Shown: in pieces, positions 11,101 through 22,385 of the stretch
How the letters are laid out: each line of letters begins with the position of its first letter
How positions within the stretch are numbered: position 1 is the first letter of the stretch
NCBI GenBank assembly: GCA_001599755.1
Contig: BCHX01000001.1
Coordinates: forward strand, 6,820,001-6,884,000
Direction of reading: 5' to 3'
From: Gliomastix tumulicola
Lineage: Eukaryota > Ascomycota > Sordariomycetes > Hypocreales > Bionectriaceae
DNA length: 64,000 nt
Position numbers and translations under genes: made by a program
The notes under the pieces: model-generated
Seen by the model: only the letters and a program-made list of their open reading frames with translations
Databases searched by the model: none
Told to the model about the DNA's origin: nothing

Positions 11101-12353
11101 ATGCCGCGCTAGCCGCATCGCGGAGCGCGTGGGAGACGCATCCGTACGCGCCGAGTACGACGCATCACCTCATTCAGGCCTATCACGACGCGGGGAATTG
11201 GTCCGAGATCGTCAGCCTCGTGAGGACGCTTGTGTGCGGGCCCAACTCGGGTAACGGAACTGCTCTGTTCCTTGAGATCATGAAGGGCGGGAGGTACATG
11301 TTCGCCATCGAGCTCATCATATTTGCGTGCGCAAAGACGGACCAGCTCGACGTTGTCCGCGGCATATTAGAAGCCGTAGCGCGTCCTCCAGCAGCCACTG
11401 AGTCTAGCAACGACAACGACCCTTGTAGTGCAGCATTGGCAAACTTCTCGCTGGGTCTGCTGCACTATGGCTTTGGCGGAGAGGATGACAAGGCCATCCA
11501 GGTCTGGGAGAACGTCACTGCGCAGCATCCCGGCACTCTCGGCGCGGCCAAGGCCTCATTTGTGCTAGCACCGCTATACCTGATGAACGCCATGGCTTAC
11601 ACAGGTGAAGAAGATGCGGAAATTTGGCTCGGGAAGATACGAAATCTTGCGAAAGGCCTCGAGCTGTGGAACGCTTCGGGTACAGCCGATAAGAACACCC
11701 CGGCGGAGGAAGTACTCGCGCTGATAGGCCGCTGGTATGCCCAGCAAGGCAACGATAAACTCGCACGAGCGAATACTCTGCCGCTCATGAAGCTCGCGAT
11801 CTCCCAGCTCAAGACCGGAGAATCGAGAGACCAGCGCGCGGCCTATCACCGACTCGGGAGGGCCTTTCTCTGCTACGGTGACCGGAGGAACGCGGAGATC
11901 GCCAACGGACTGCTCATGCCGCTGCAGAAGTCAAAGCAGCTCCTCCTCGAATCCAACAAGTCCGTCAGCGATACGGAGTCCAAGGATCATCCCCGTGCAG
12001 ATGAGGAGGACGCATCGTCCGAGCCCATCGGCCCATTTGATCTTTCTGCCGCTTGCGACGGGATGTGCAGCCGCGAAGAGGCCAGCTTCAAGTCCCTGAG
12101 CAGGTGCGAGATATGCCTCGACGTGGACTTTTGCGATGAGTGTCTCGACAAGCTGAAGGATGGGAAGCTGCCGTACCGCATCTGCCACCCTAGCCATCCC
12201 TTTCTGCAAGTCTATCCACCAAATGGTCTGATTAGGAAAGTTACGGGAGGATATATGATCCGGGTGAGCGATGGACAGGAAGTGACATTTGACGACTGGT
12301 TTGATGGCATCAGCCGGGAATGGTTGGGCGCAGAGACACAGTTCCGCGGCTGA
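8120..12353 (+). CDS. Goodbye-NACHT-TPR STAND receptor with C-terminal ZZ-like zinc finger
   Basis: Two exons (8120-10612 and 10704-12353; GTAAGT donor, CTCAG acceptor, phase 0) give 1380 residues. Residues 1-200 match the fungal Goodbye domain: LLWEEAVNEY, then NFAPAF, ANTYDSLEALFRKL and RRGRAKELM. A NACHT NTPase follows, with Walker A GRPGTGKT at 276-283 and Walker B FVIIDGIDEA around 368-379. An acidic stretch sits near residue 610. Exon 2 encodes TPR-like helical repeats and ends in a cysteine-rich module (CDGMC, CEIC, CDEC, CHPSH) that looks like a ZZ-type finger. Such proteins are NLR-like switches in fungal non-self recognition or regulated cell death. The ligand is unknown. The first ATG in frame is used; the upstream frame is open but has no ATG. 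It converges on the Zn2Cys6 gene, 53 bases away. Confidence 0.85.
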
Positions 12354-12406
12354 GCGGTCGTAGGGTATGTTTATTATGTCTGATAAAGTAGATTTATCGT
12401 CGTATG

Positions 12407-14185
12407 CTATATATCTTGAAATACATATCCGTCGGCTTCCCCGAAGAAGCCCGTGTTGAAGAATTGATCGATGTCGAAGCTCTGCATGTTGGACATGTTC
12501 TCCTCCAGGCTGCTCAGCCATCTACCTTCAGGCTGCGTTCCCATACTGCCATACCCCGTCATATTCACCCTACTGGCGCCCTCGTCGGACGGAACCACTG
12601 GGAAGCGATCCAGCACATCGCTTAGATCCGATACTGCCCTCTCTCGCCACCGTTTATGCAGCAGGACCAGCAGCGACGCCGTCCTCATCGCGTCTCGCGT
12701 GGCCTCGGTGTTGTAGACGCTGGCAACATTGCTCAGACACTGCATGGCGTCGTTGAGCTGAGACGTGACGGAAACAGAGTCAATAGAGAGGAGGACGCAG
12801 ATAATCTGGAACGGCACGTTCGCCACGTGATGCCACGGGGCACGGGCTTCGAGGTTGCGCTGCGCTGCTTGGATACCCGTTGCCATGAGCGTGAGCATCT
12901 CCTCAAGCATGTGCCCCGTGAGAGACACGTTTAGCGACTGCAGACGGCGAAAGAGACACAGAGCCAGGTTGACATGTGCCAAGGTCGAGGGCGGCGTCGA
13001 ATGTGTATGAGAAAACACGGCAGAGAGGGCGTCTTTCAGTTCTGTCGCATCGGGCGTCTCCTCGGGATCGAGCTGTGCGGAGTACGGCAGCAGCTCTAGG
13101 ATTTCTACTGTGTAGTCGCCCGGCCTAAGGGAAGGCATGATGTCGATGGTGTTGCGCAGTTTGACGTGGGATCGACCGATGTCGAAGGATGTCCAGATGC
13201 TGAGATGTTGGGCCAGCGCGATCAGTCTCTTCCGCCGCTCCACGTGCATCTCCTCAGATGCTGAAGTAGAGAGGACAAACTCGGTTGAGGTGGAAGTGTA
13301 GTGCAGACCGGCGGCCTCGATAACGTGCATGAGGACGCAGGTGGCCATCCAGGTCTTATGTGGCGACCCCGCGATGCGCAGATACACGACGCGTAGCATC
13401 CATGCCACAGTGGCTGTGACGCCGGGAGCGTCGAGCAGAGTCTGGTTGAGAATGACTCTGGCTGTGTCGAGGAGGTCACTCTCGAGGACAGATCCTTCCA
13501 CTGAGGTGTGAATGAGCCCCAGTGCCGCCACCCCGCAAAGAACAGCCTCTTCCATGGGAGCGAGAGGGCGGCCCTCGGCACGCTCTGTTGACCAGGCGGC
13601 GTCGATGTATGTTTCCAGTTCTTGCCTGTCCATGAAGCCGTATATGGGGTCGATGAACCGGAAGTACGCGGCGGTGAGGTCGCGCATGTGCGTCTCGGAG
13701 AGCATCGACGTGATGGGTCGACCAGTAGCCTCATGCTGCTTCGCAGTCCGGTAGCGCGAGCCCATAAAGACGTTCCACGCGAACATGTGCATCCTCGGCG
13801 CGTTCTTGGGGTCCAACCGCAGCGCCGTCCTCCTCACAAACGCCGCGCCCGAGTTTGCTTCGATGGATCGCTGATGGCTGCTCGTGGACATGTCCACCGT
13901 CGCTGACGACTCGCCGCCCCCGCGACTACCACCACCATCGGCCTTCCTAGACGGCGGCGGCGAAGAAGACGCGGTGGCCTGCTTGGGTGTGAGAAATCCG
14001 TGGCTGCTGTCATTCCTGGGCGTCTTCCGTCTCTTACCGCCGCGGCCGTGATCAGGGAAGACGCAGTCGTACTCGAAGCGGACACACGTGCCACAAGGCT
14101 GCGCGCCGTCGCACTTGCGCTTCAGATCCCGGCACGTCTCACAGGCCAATCTGGACCGCTTCCGGCCCTGCTTTGTCTCCGACAT
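12407..14185 (-). CDS. Zn2Cys6 fungal-specific transcription factor
   Basis: An intronless 592-residue protein. The binuclear zinc cluster is at residues 15-41 (CETCRDLKRKC, CGTC, final Cys41), preceded by a basic KQGRKRSR stretch. A Lys/Arg-rich linker carrying the likely nuclear signal follows. The middle region (about 140-450) fits the fungal-specific transcription factor domain (ATCVLMHVIEAAGLHY, QHLSIWTSFDIGRSH). Proteins of this class bind CGG triplets in nuclear promoters. It is transcribed away from an MFS transporter gene, and the shared promoter contains seven CGG triplets in a 9-bp tandem array. Autoregulation and transporter control are therefore an attractive inference. The target pathway is unknown. 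Confidence 0.92.
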   Translation of the reverse strand: MSETKQGRKRSRLACETCRDLKRKCDGAQPCGTCVRFEYDCVFPDHGRGGKRRKTPRNDSSHGFLTPKQATASSSPPPSRKADGGGSRGGGESSATVDMSTSSHQRSIEANSGAAFVRRTALRLDPKNAPRMHMFAWNVFMGSRYRTAKQHEATGRPITSMLSETHMRDLTAAYFRFIDPIYGFMDRQELETYIDAAWSTERAEGRPLAPMEEAVLCGVAALGLIHTSVEGSVLESDLLDTARVILNQTLLDAPGVTATVAWMLRVVYLRIAGSPHKTWMATCVLMHVIEAAGLHYTSTSTEFVLSTSASEEMHVERRKRLIALAQHLSIWTSFDIGRSHVKLRNTIDIMPSLRPGDYTVEILELLPYSAQLDPEETPDATELKDALSAVFSHTHSTPPSTLAHVNLALCLFRRLQSLNVSLTGHMLEEMLTLMATGIQAAQRNLEARAPWHHVANVPFQIICVLLSIDSVSVTSQLNDAMQCLSNVASVYNTEATRDAMRTASLLVLLHKRWRERAVSDLSDVLDRFPVVPSDEGASRVNMTGYGSMGTQPEGRWLSSLEENMSNMQSFDIDQFFNTGFFGEADGYVFQDI

Positions 14186-14436
14186 CGGGACGCGAGGTTA
14201 CGCTCCTGTGCCACTGAACGCCACGAGGAGCGTGCGTTGGAAGCAAGCTCCAGGTGGCACACACACACGCCAAGATTTGTGCTCCAGATTAACGCGGACA
14301 GACTCTGGGGTAACGATCCAGTCGGAGGGAGATGCTCCCCCAGACTTCCTCGGACGGGACGGGCGAACGGATATGTCGCAATTTGCTGTTGCTGTGCAGG
14401 TTTGCAGAATCAGAGTTTGGTCTCTGGTGAGCGCTG
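14186..14436. promoter_or_regulatory. Shared divergent promoter, regulator side
   Basis: The sequence between the Zn2Cys6 start and the CGG array. No gene is seen. Confidence 0.4.
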
Positions 14437-14499
14437 GCGGTTATGACGGGAAAAGCGGGTATTGCGGATAAAGCGGTTGTAGCGGTTATAGCGGTACGC
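14437..14499 (+). repeat. Seven-copy 9-bp tandem repeat, CGG in every unit
   Basis: Seven consecutive 9-bp units, consensus GCGGTTATA. CGG triplets start at 14438, 14447, 14456, 14465, 14474, 14483 and 14492, exactly 9 bp apart, while the other positions vary. CGG is the half-site recognised by Zn2Cys6 proteins. The array lies 198 bp before the transporter ATG and about 250 bp before the regulator ATG. Conservation of CGG with drift elsewhere suggests a functional operator cluster rather than a plain minisatellite. Confidence 0.75.
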
Positions 14500-14696
14500 C
14501 ACCGATGAGGAAGGAAGCCAAGAAGGGTCCATGCAGGGTCTTACTCTACACACGGGATGTTTTCTGCGCCCTTGGGGAGCATATTAAAAGATCGAGGTGC
14601 TTCCCCTCACTTGTTGAGGTGGCATCTTCGTTTGTTCTGCTCAATTGAACTCAGAAGGCTTGTATACGAGAGTTGGATCGAGCCTCCAGATTCATC

Positions 14697-16010
14697 ATGA
14701 AAGCCGTCACGAACTATTTCAGGCCAAAGAAGGACCTGGGAACCGACCCGTCCATCGACCTCGAAACACAGTCGGAGAGGAGCGCAGAGCCCAGTGATGC
14801 TCCGCCGTCTCCCCCGCCAGATGGCGGACTCACCGCCTGGGTCCAGGTCCTGCTCATGCACCTCGTCTTCTTCAACACCTGGGGCGTGGCCAACGGCTAC
14901 GGCGTCTTCCAGCAGTACTACTCCAAGACGCTCGACGAGTCGCTGTCGTCCATCTCGTGGATCGGCAGCCTCCAGGTCTTCTTCCTCTTCTCCATCGGCG
15001 TCGTGGCCGGACGCATCACCGACGCGGGTCACTTCCGGCCCATTTTTGCTCTGGGTGTCGTCCTTCAGGCACTGGGCATCTTCATGACATCCCTGTGCAC
15101 CAAGTACTGGCAGATTCTCCTGGCGCAGGGAGTCTGTCTCGGTGTCGGCAATGGGTGCTCATTCATCCCAGCCCTGACCGTTCTCTCTCAGTACTTCAAG
15201 AAGTACCGAGCAGTGGCCGTGGGACTTTCCGGCGCCGGTGCTGCTATCGGCGGCCTCGTCTACCCGGCCATGCTCAACTGGCTCGCCTCTAGCAGCAGCA
15301 TCGGCTTTCCCTGGACCCTCCGCTGCATGGGCTTCGTCATGCTAGCAACATACACGCCCTGTATCATCTGGCTCAAGCCACGACTACCACCGCGATCAAC
15401 CGGCCCGTGGATCGAGTGGGACGCCCTCCGCGAGCCGTCGTTCGTGTTTTTCTCGCTGAGCATGTTCCTCAACTTCTGGGGCCTCTACTTCGCCTTCTTC
15501 TATCTTGGCACGTTCGCCCGCGACAAGACGGGCATCACCGACACAATCTACCTCCTCATGCTGCTCAACGCCGTCGGCATCGTCGGCCGCATCGGGCCCG
15601 CCATCATCGCCGACAAGTGGGTTGGCGCCCTCAACCTCCTCATCTTCATCAGCCTCTGCTCCAGCATCCTCGTCTACTGCTGGCCCGCCGTGCAGTCGTC
15701 CGCGGCGCTGTACGCCTTCTCCGTCATCTACGGGCTCTTCGCGGCGGCTGCGCAGGTCATCTGTCCTGCCGTCGCCACGACGATGACGCCTGATCCGCGG
15801 AAGACGGGGACGAGGACGGGCATGATACTGAGTTTTGTGAGTCTTGCGAATCTCACGGGGCCGGCCATCTGCGGCTCGATCATCAAGGCGCAGGGTGGGA
15901 ATTATCTGGGCGCGCAGATGTTTGCTGCGTGTTCGATCTTGCTGGGAGGACTGATGGCTTTTGGCGCGAGAATTGCGAAGACGGGATGGGTCGTTTGGGC
16001 GAAGGTGTGA
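14697..16010 (+). CDS. MFS transporter, monocarboxylate-porter (MCT) type
   Basis: A single exon of 437 residues with about 12 hydrophobic segments. The N-terminal PPPDGGLTAWVQVL and GYGVFQQYY motifs are the signature of fungal MCT-like major facilitators, which move monocarboxylates or other small organic anions across the plasma membrane. Later landmarks are LAQGVCLGVGNG in the fifth helix region and RTGMILSFVSLANLTGP near the end. The first ATG in frame is at 14697; upstream codons lack an ATG. It is divergent from the Zn2Cys6 regulator and shares the CGG array. The substrate cannot be read from sequence. Confidence 0.9.
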   Translation: MKAVTNYFRPKKDLGTDPSIDLETQSERSAEPSDAPPSPPPDGGLTAWVQVLLMHLVFFNTWGVANGYGVFQQYYSKTLDESLSSISWIGSLQVFFLFSIGVVAGRITDAGHFRPIFALGVVLQALGIFMTSLCTKYWQILLAQGVCLGVGNGCSFIPALTVLSQYFKKYRAVAVGLSGAGAAIGGLVYPAMLNWLASSSSIGFPWTLRCMGFVMLATYTPCIIWLKPRLPPRSTGPWIEWDALREPSFVFFSLSMFLNFWGLYFAFFYLGTFARDKTGITDTIYLLMLLNAVGIVGRIGPAIIADKWVGALNLLIFISLCSSILVYCWPAVQSSAALYAFSVIYGLFAAAAQVICPAVATTMTPDPRKTGTRTGMILSFVSLANLTGPAICGSIIKAQGGNYLGAQMFAACSILLGGLMAFGARIAKTGWVVWAKV

Positions 16011-16835
16011 GGGGGCGATGTGACGACTTGATGAATATTAAAAGCATGAATTTTCAACGGAGCATTTGCTTTAGAAGTCGGTCTTAGACCTGAAATGATA
16101 TCTCAGTTCATAAAATCGTGTGTCTTGGTGTCTTGGTGATTGGAATGAGGTTCGCACCATTCATGAGACGCCCAAGCAAGATGCACGTCCGCCAGGTTAA
16201 ATTTGGGGACCGCTTTTTTACGATGACTAGCGAAATTACGTACACGCTGAAGACTGATGGTCTAAGAATGGTGTACTATTTTCTTATAAGGCGTCTTGTC
16301 TCCCTGTGTCAGCGTAGAAGTCATCAAGCTAGTCTCCTACCCTATAGCAGGGGCGACGCCAAGCGAAATTTTGTCTTTGGTCATGAAATTATGAGTTTGG
16401 AAGAGAAGGGAGAGCTTCTACGGGAATTGCTGAAGTCTCATTTTGCTGACTGGCTTCGTGTAATAAGGTTGTTGAAAGTACATTCGAATATTACCAGTGG
16501 ACGCTCAAACGTCGTTGTGAGCTTATAGTATACCATCGCAGTTGTAAAAGAAATGTTCAAAAACCACCCTTTAAGGCCAGCAACCATTAGGATTTGGGAA
16601 GAAGAGTATTAGGCTGTAAAAAGGCTGCCAAATATCAAGATTGGTAAGATGCTCGCGGACTCATAACTATGCGTCGTTTTAATACGGCCATGTCCTGTCT
16701 CTGCTCCTGAACCATGCCTCTAAACCGTGGCTGTCGTGCATACTACTACCTACACTTGCTGGAACCTGCACTTGAACACGCAACATAACACGGGAAAAAC
16801 ACATGCATTGGAAAACAAAACAAATGCTTTGGGTA
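16011..16835. other. Intergenic, no gene seen
   Basis: This region separates the transporter 3' end from the PTH11-like gene 3' end. A 136-codon ORF at 16118-16528 shows no domain and is judged chance. Confidence 0.45.
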
Positions 16836-18203
16836 TCATGACATATCCAACTCCTGATGAAGCGTCCTCTGCACCACAATCTTCCCCCTCACGACCGGCA
16901 GACCGTCGTCCATCTCGTACGACTGCCCGTCCTTCCCCTTCCCCTTCCTGAAGGCATACACCTCGGACACGGTATGGTTCTCCTCGCCGCCGAGGCCGCC
17001 CCCGCCCTCCAGTCGCTGCCAGTCGTTCGAGAGGACGCGCTTCGAGGACCGCTTCGAGGGGCCGGAGCCCGTTGTATCGCCGCCGGCGTTGGTCGTTCGT
17101 CGGCGGGAGGGACTGACGAGCGTGGATCGGAGGTGGCCGAAGCCGTGGAGGATGGAGCGGTAGACGAGGGGGAGGTTGGCGCAGAGGATGCCGCCGCAGG
17201 GTTCCCAAGCGGACATGATGCCTAGCGATGCGATGTACCCTGCGACAGTTAGTAGACGAACCAGCCCAGAGAAGACACACACACACAGTACACTTACAGG
17301 TAAAATCCGGATCCGAGACGCCAAAGACATACGACAGCCGCGCAGCACTGACCGCGCACGTCCCCAGCCCGATCGAGAACAGGAACAGCAGACTGATGCG
17401 CCGGTCCCGCGTCACGCGCAGCTTCATGATGACGGGGATCGGCATCGAGAAGATGACGAGGTCGAGCGCGAGGTTGCACACGTTCGTAAAGTACGTGAAG
17501 GCGACCTTGTCGACGCACGTGAACTCGTCGGGCTGCATATAGGGCGCCGACCACCAGGCGCGGATGGGCCGGCAGCCGAGACCGAGCACGACCTCCATGA
17601 CGACGATCCAGGCGCAGACGAAGACGGAGAGGGCGACGACGACGATACGGAACTTGGGGATGGCGAAGATGCGGTGGTAGAGGGCGAGGACGGAGAGCTT
17701 GGTGGTGGCGATGGCCATGTTGTAGAAGTGGGAGAAGATGTAGTCGCCCTGGAGAGGTTAGTTGGGTGGTCGGGCGTCAATGATAGTTGGTTGGTTGGGT
17801 GTACCTTGAGGAGCATCTTGATGTCTTCCTTGGGGACGGCTTCGACGTGACGCCCGAGTCCATAGGGGGGGCCTGCAGAGTGTTAGCAACGACCGCGAAA
17901 TGCAGATATCATGCGTCGCATACCATAGACGAGACCCGATATACAGACGCCCACCGACACAATCTACGCAACACTGTCAGCGCGCGCCCTCTTGCAAAAA
18001 CAGATCCCTCCAGCGCATACCGTCGCAAATATCATCAGATAGTCGTCAAAGGCCAGCGTGCCCCGTCCCGGACCGCCCTTGACCCATAGCCGGAACAGCG
18101 TGCTCAGCACCTCGAGGGGAATCGGCAGCGAGTAGAAGGCGTAGAGGAGCGTCACCTTGGACTCGGCCAGGTACTCGGGGCTGAGGTCTGTGTCTGACGA
18201 CAT
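16836..18203 (-). CDS. PTH11-like rhodopsin-domain seven-TM membrane protein
   Basis: Five exons (18203-18021, 17963-17924, 17872-17805, 17748-17298, 17239-16836) encode 381 residues; every join keeps frame. About seven hydrophobic helices span roughly residues 15-290. Family landmarks are DDYLMIFA, GLGRHVEAVPKED, SVLALYHRIFAIPKFR, NLALDLVIFSMPIPV and ASLGIMSAWEPCGGILCANL. A polar cytosolic tail of about 90 residues follows. This is the fungal integral-membrane rhodopsin domain shared with PTH11, a plasma-membrane receptor for surface cues in appressorium formation. It lacks the CFEM domain present in some PTH11 relatives. A sensing role is inferred from family membership only. Confidence 0.88.
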
Positions 18204-19778
18204 GTTTGGGTTGGGCGCACGCGCACTCGCTTTGCTAATTTGGATCGTCGCTGGTCGCTACCGGCTGGCTGGGAGAGCCGCTAGAGCAGCAGTGACTCTC
18301 TGGCTTCAGTCAATTGGTTCAGAGACCGCCTGTGCGCTCGACGTGCATGCTCATGCATGCATAGCATAGCATGGCATGGGACGCGGGTGGGAAATAAAAT
18401 GAGTGAGAGACAGACCAGTTCACAACGAGAGAAGAGGAAAAAAAAAGGAGTGTGTGGTGTGTGTGGTATGGTTGATTAATGATCCGGGGGGAAATCGACA
18501 GCAAAAAGGACGACAGCAGCCCGAAGGGGCGGGCAGGGCGAGACATGCACTTGTACATATACAGATAATGATGGGACGCTGACCACCTGCCTGCCACGCG
18601 AGAGGGGAGGAGAATGCCGGGCCAAGATGGTGTGCTCGGCTGATGCATGTGGCACATTTTTGTCGACCCCCGATGGACTGCTGCACGACGAGGTGCATTG
18701 CATATTGTGGGTGAGTGTCCATCCGACCTCCAGCCCCCCCCATCCAGCTCTCCAGGGGTGTCAGGCCGTCCGTCTGTCAGCCCGTCAATCATTAACGGAG
18801 GACTGAGCTATCGAACGCCTCCTCCAGCTGCGAAACGGAGCTACGGTGCGGCGGCAAGGGACAAGGGTCAGGGCAGAGATAAAGCACTCGTGACAAAGTC
18901 CTCCCTGCGGTTCTTTTCCCTCCCTCTCACTCCCATGTACGGAGTATTATTCTGCGCCCAAGCGAAGTGCGGAATGCGTCCGGACGGCACGGGGGCTAAG
19001 CTGCATGATATAATTAATGGCTGCATCTGCTCCCCACACACACTGCACGAGCGAGATTCCAGAACCGATAAGCCACGGGGCACTTTGGGCTGGCAAAAGC
19101 GGGCGTCTGGCAGTTATTGCGTCTTGTGCCCCGAAATAGCAATGCTGGAGAACTGTGTGGCAGCATACCTCGTAACACGCGCTCGTGAAACAGCGCACAC
19201 TTCGGAGTCTCATCTCATCGCCCGTCCATATTGGAGCTTGACACCGGGAGTCCTCCCGTCGATAGTGTGTGGCCCTCGTCCCCCTCTCGGCCGATTCGGC
19301 CCTTGTCTTGGGGGCACTGGGATCCCTTGCGCCCGGCCAGTCCTCTAACCAGCTCTAAGCAGCTGGCTAGCACTGCTTGGCGTGGGATGGACTGGCTTTC
19401 TGGTTACGGGCCGTGCTTTTTTTTCAGGTGAGTGCCACACGCTGGCCCGAGTGGCTGGCTGAATCGACCTGCTGCCTTGGTTTTTACAGATTGTGCGGTG
19501 TTGTTTTGATGGCTGCGCGTAACCAACATGTTGGTTCCAGCCTGCCTGCATTTCACGTGTTTCTGTCGCACCCCTGGACGATCGGGGTTCGTAAGAGGAA
19601 CCGCTGCGCGTCTTCTGCGCCCGTTCTTCTACAGTAGCTCGCCCGCCCTCCTGTTCCTTCCCGACCCTCCCTTTTTTCCCTTCCCACGCCTACCCTTTTC
19701 TTTTCCCCTTCCTTGCTGACATGACTTTGCTGACTGGCTAGTCTGCTGTCTCACCACCATCCTTTTTTTCCATCCGCG
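18204..19778. other. Long intergenic region with simple-sequence patches
   Basis: About 1.6 kb between divergent genes. It holds short low-complexity patches: GCATG/GCATA steps at about 18348-18380 and an A9 tract followed by GTGTG steps at about 18430-18465. A pyrimidine-rich stretch at about 19640-19712 lies before the carboxylesterase start. ORFs here lack recognisable domains. Confidence 0.45.
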
Positions 19779-21944
19779 ATGAGGACGTTTGTCGCGCTGG
19801 CGGGCTTCGCCCTGCTCCAGCTGCAATTGGCTCTCGCGGCGCCCTCGTGCAAAGGCCTGACTGTCGATCTCGGGTACGCCAAGTACCGCGGGTACTACGA
19901 GAAGGAGTACGACCTGAACATCTGGAAGAGGTACGTTCCGAGGATCATTTAGTCCGTGTTTCAATAACGCAATGCTGCCCTTTTGCGCAACTGCTTTGCC
20001 ACACGTATACGCGTTTGCGGCCGGAGAAAAAAAAAAGGGGGCCAAATTCCATCCGTCACATCATCTACATACCCGAATGAATCCTACCGCCCGCTGCTTT
20101 GATTTCTGTTATTGCCCACCGCAACGCTGCTATCTATCTATCTATCTATCTATCTTATCCCAATCCATCCTGCCACATGCAAGCAACACCCCGGCTGACG
20201 ATGAAACCCTGACGGGGGAGCCACGCCCATTAACAGCGTCCGCTATGCAGCCCCTCCCGTGGGCGACCTCCGCTGGCAGGCTCCTCAACCAGTGCAACCC
20301 GAGGATGACGAGAACGGTGTGATCCCCGCCGTCGAGGCGCCGCCGTTCTGCCCGCAGTCGGGCGCCTTTGGCACGCCCGAGATCTACGGCTTCAACTCGG
20401 GCCCCGGCGACGAGGACTGCCTGTACCTCAACGTGTACGCCGGGCGCAACGCGACGAACCTGCCCGTGCTCGTCTGGATCCACGGCGGCGGGTGGAATGT
20501 GTTTGGCGCGGCGTATGACCCCTCCGTCTGGCTGAATGCGAACGACAACGGGTTCATCGCGGTCGAGATCCAGTACCGGCTCGGCGCCTTCGGGTATCTC
20601 TCGTCGCCCGAGGTCAAGGCTAACGGCGCGCTGAACGCCGGCCTGCTGGACCAGCGGTTTGCGCTGGAATGGGTGCAGGAGCATATTGCCAAGTTTGGTG
20701 GCGATCCGAGGCGTGTCACGATTGCGGGCGAGTCTTCGGGCGCGGGCGCCGTCATGTATCAGGGCCTGGCTTACGGCGGCAAGGATGAGAAGCTGTTCAA
20801 CAACGTGCGTTTGTTTTGACTCCCTCTGAAACACGTGCATATGATACTGACTGACACTCACTAGATCATCGCTGCTAGCCCCTATGTCCCCCCCATCTAC
20901 CGCCACGATGCGGACGTGCCCGCCGGCAACTGGGAGGCCTTTGCCGAGCTCGCCGGCTGCGGCCCGGACTCTGCTGCCCTCGCCGAGCACTCCTCCAGCA
21001 CCTTCTCCTGCCTCGTCGCCGCCGACAGCGAGTCGCTGCAGAACGCCAGCGGCACCGTGTCCACGACGCGCGGCTACTACGGCAGCTTCGCCTGGCTGCC
21101 CGTCATCGACGGCGACTTCATCCGCCAGCGTCCCTCGGAGCAGCTCCTCCACGGCAAGGTCGCCGGCAAGCGCCTGCTCGTGGGCACGAACGCGAATGAG
21201 GGTGTTCCCCTCGTCGATCCCACGGTCGAGACGCGTGCCGCGTACGACGACTATGTCTCTACGACTTTCCCTCTCTTCACCAAGGCCGACAAGAAGCTCC
21301 TCCGCACCACGTACCAGGTTAACAAGGCGGACGAGGGTGACAATGGTGTCCGGTTTGACACGCTCGGCGACAAGGGTCCAACCGCCAACACGCAGTCCAG
21401 CTACGCGACCGGCATCCAGCAGACCGTCTTCAACCTCGCCGCCGAGACCACCTTCAACTGCCCTGCGCAGTGGCTTGCCGAAGCCTACAGCGTCAAGGGC
21501 CGCTCTACCTGGAAGTACCAGTTCTCTGCTGCGCCCTCGCACCACGGCGCCGACCTCTCCGCCTACTTCGCCATCGGCGCCACGACTCCCAGCGCTGACT
21601 TCCGCCACGCCTTCCAGAAGATCTGGGGCAACTTCATCATCCATAACAGCCCCGTCATCTCGCTCCAGGAAGCCACAGCCGGCTACGCGAATGCCACTGC
21701 TCCCGCCAAGGGCGACCAGCTGCGTTGGCCCGAGTACACGCTCGTGCAGCCGCGCATGCTGGACCTGAATACCACCGGCGGCGACGTCCAGCTTGTGCCT
21801 GTGACGGACGAGCTGGAGTACTACATCCGCGTCGGCGATGGCATTGTGAACACGATCCGGTTGGTGAACAGCTGGACGTGGGAGGGCGGACGCGGGGCGC
21901 GATGTGCCTTCTGGCGGATCGTTGCGCCGAGGGTTCCTCAGTAG
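19779..21944 (+). CDS. Secreted type-B carboxylesterase/lipase
   Basis: Three exons (19779-19930, 20237-20804, 20865-21944) encode 599 residues. A signal peptide (about 1-21) is followed by the alpha/beta-hydrolase fold of the cholinesterase/lipase group. The motif VRYAAPPVGDLRW is restored across intron 1. The oxyanion loop is HGGGW and the nucleophile is Ser217 in GESSG. The acid residue is probably in NANEG, and the histidine in SHHGADLS. The enzyme hydrolyses carboxylic esters, probably outside the cell or in the secretory route. Intron 1 is long for this genome (306 nt) and carries a TATC microsatellite. The natural substrate is not determinable. It is divergent from the PTH11-like gene. 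Confidence 0.88.
20131..20154 (+). repeat. TATC microsatellite, six copies, in carboxylesterase intron 1
   Basis: Six perfect TATC units inside the 306-nt first intron. Length polymorphism between strains is likely. Confidence 0.9.
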
Positions 21945-22385
21945 ACTTATGTGTTTATAGAATCCTGTAGAATAGAGAGTCAATAGTACATACTTATGTA
22001 CCTGTTCCCGTCGCTGTGCGTTGTGGACAGTGAAGGTTGGTTGGACTGCGTTGGTCCGCATGGTAAGTAAGGCAGCTAGCTGGCTTTCGGAAAGGCAACC
22101 AGGCAGCCCGGCTGACATGCATCCAAGGGCCCGAGAGTCGGAACCTGTTGTGCTACATGAAACATGGCAAGCGCTTATCCAGAGAGGCAGGGCACTAGTG
22201 GCTGGCGCAGTCAAAAACGCGTTGTCGCCCATTTCCTGTTTCTTGTTTTGCACTTTTGCACTGTTCAAGTCAACTGCAACAAGTTGATTGCTTTTGCGTT
22301 CCGCTGTGCTGCGGTCTAAGGCTTTCCGAGCTTATTTTGCTGCTCTCGCCATCGTTAATCATAATCGTTCACTTGGCAAGCGAGT
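21945..22385. other. Intergenic, no gene seen
   Basis: About 440 bases between the carboxylesterase and the TPR-CHAT gene. I looked for a small executioner gene beside the CHAT protease and found none. Confidence 0.45.

Noticed and set aside
10617..12353. Separate TPR gene starting at 10617
   Set aside because: The first codons lie in an intron. GTAAGT at 10613 and CTCAG at 10703 join it in phase to the Goodbye-NACHT exon.
16118..16528. 136-codon plus-strand ORF
   Set aside because: No signal peptide, domain or extension by introns. It lies in A/T-richer intergenic DNA.
20142..22268. 708-codon minus-strand ORF opposite the carboxylesterase
   Set aside because: It is the antisense shadow of GC-rich coding sequence. 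The plus strand carries all esterase motifs with proper introns, and the antisense protein has no domain.
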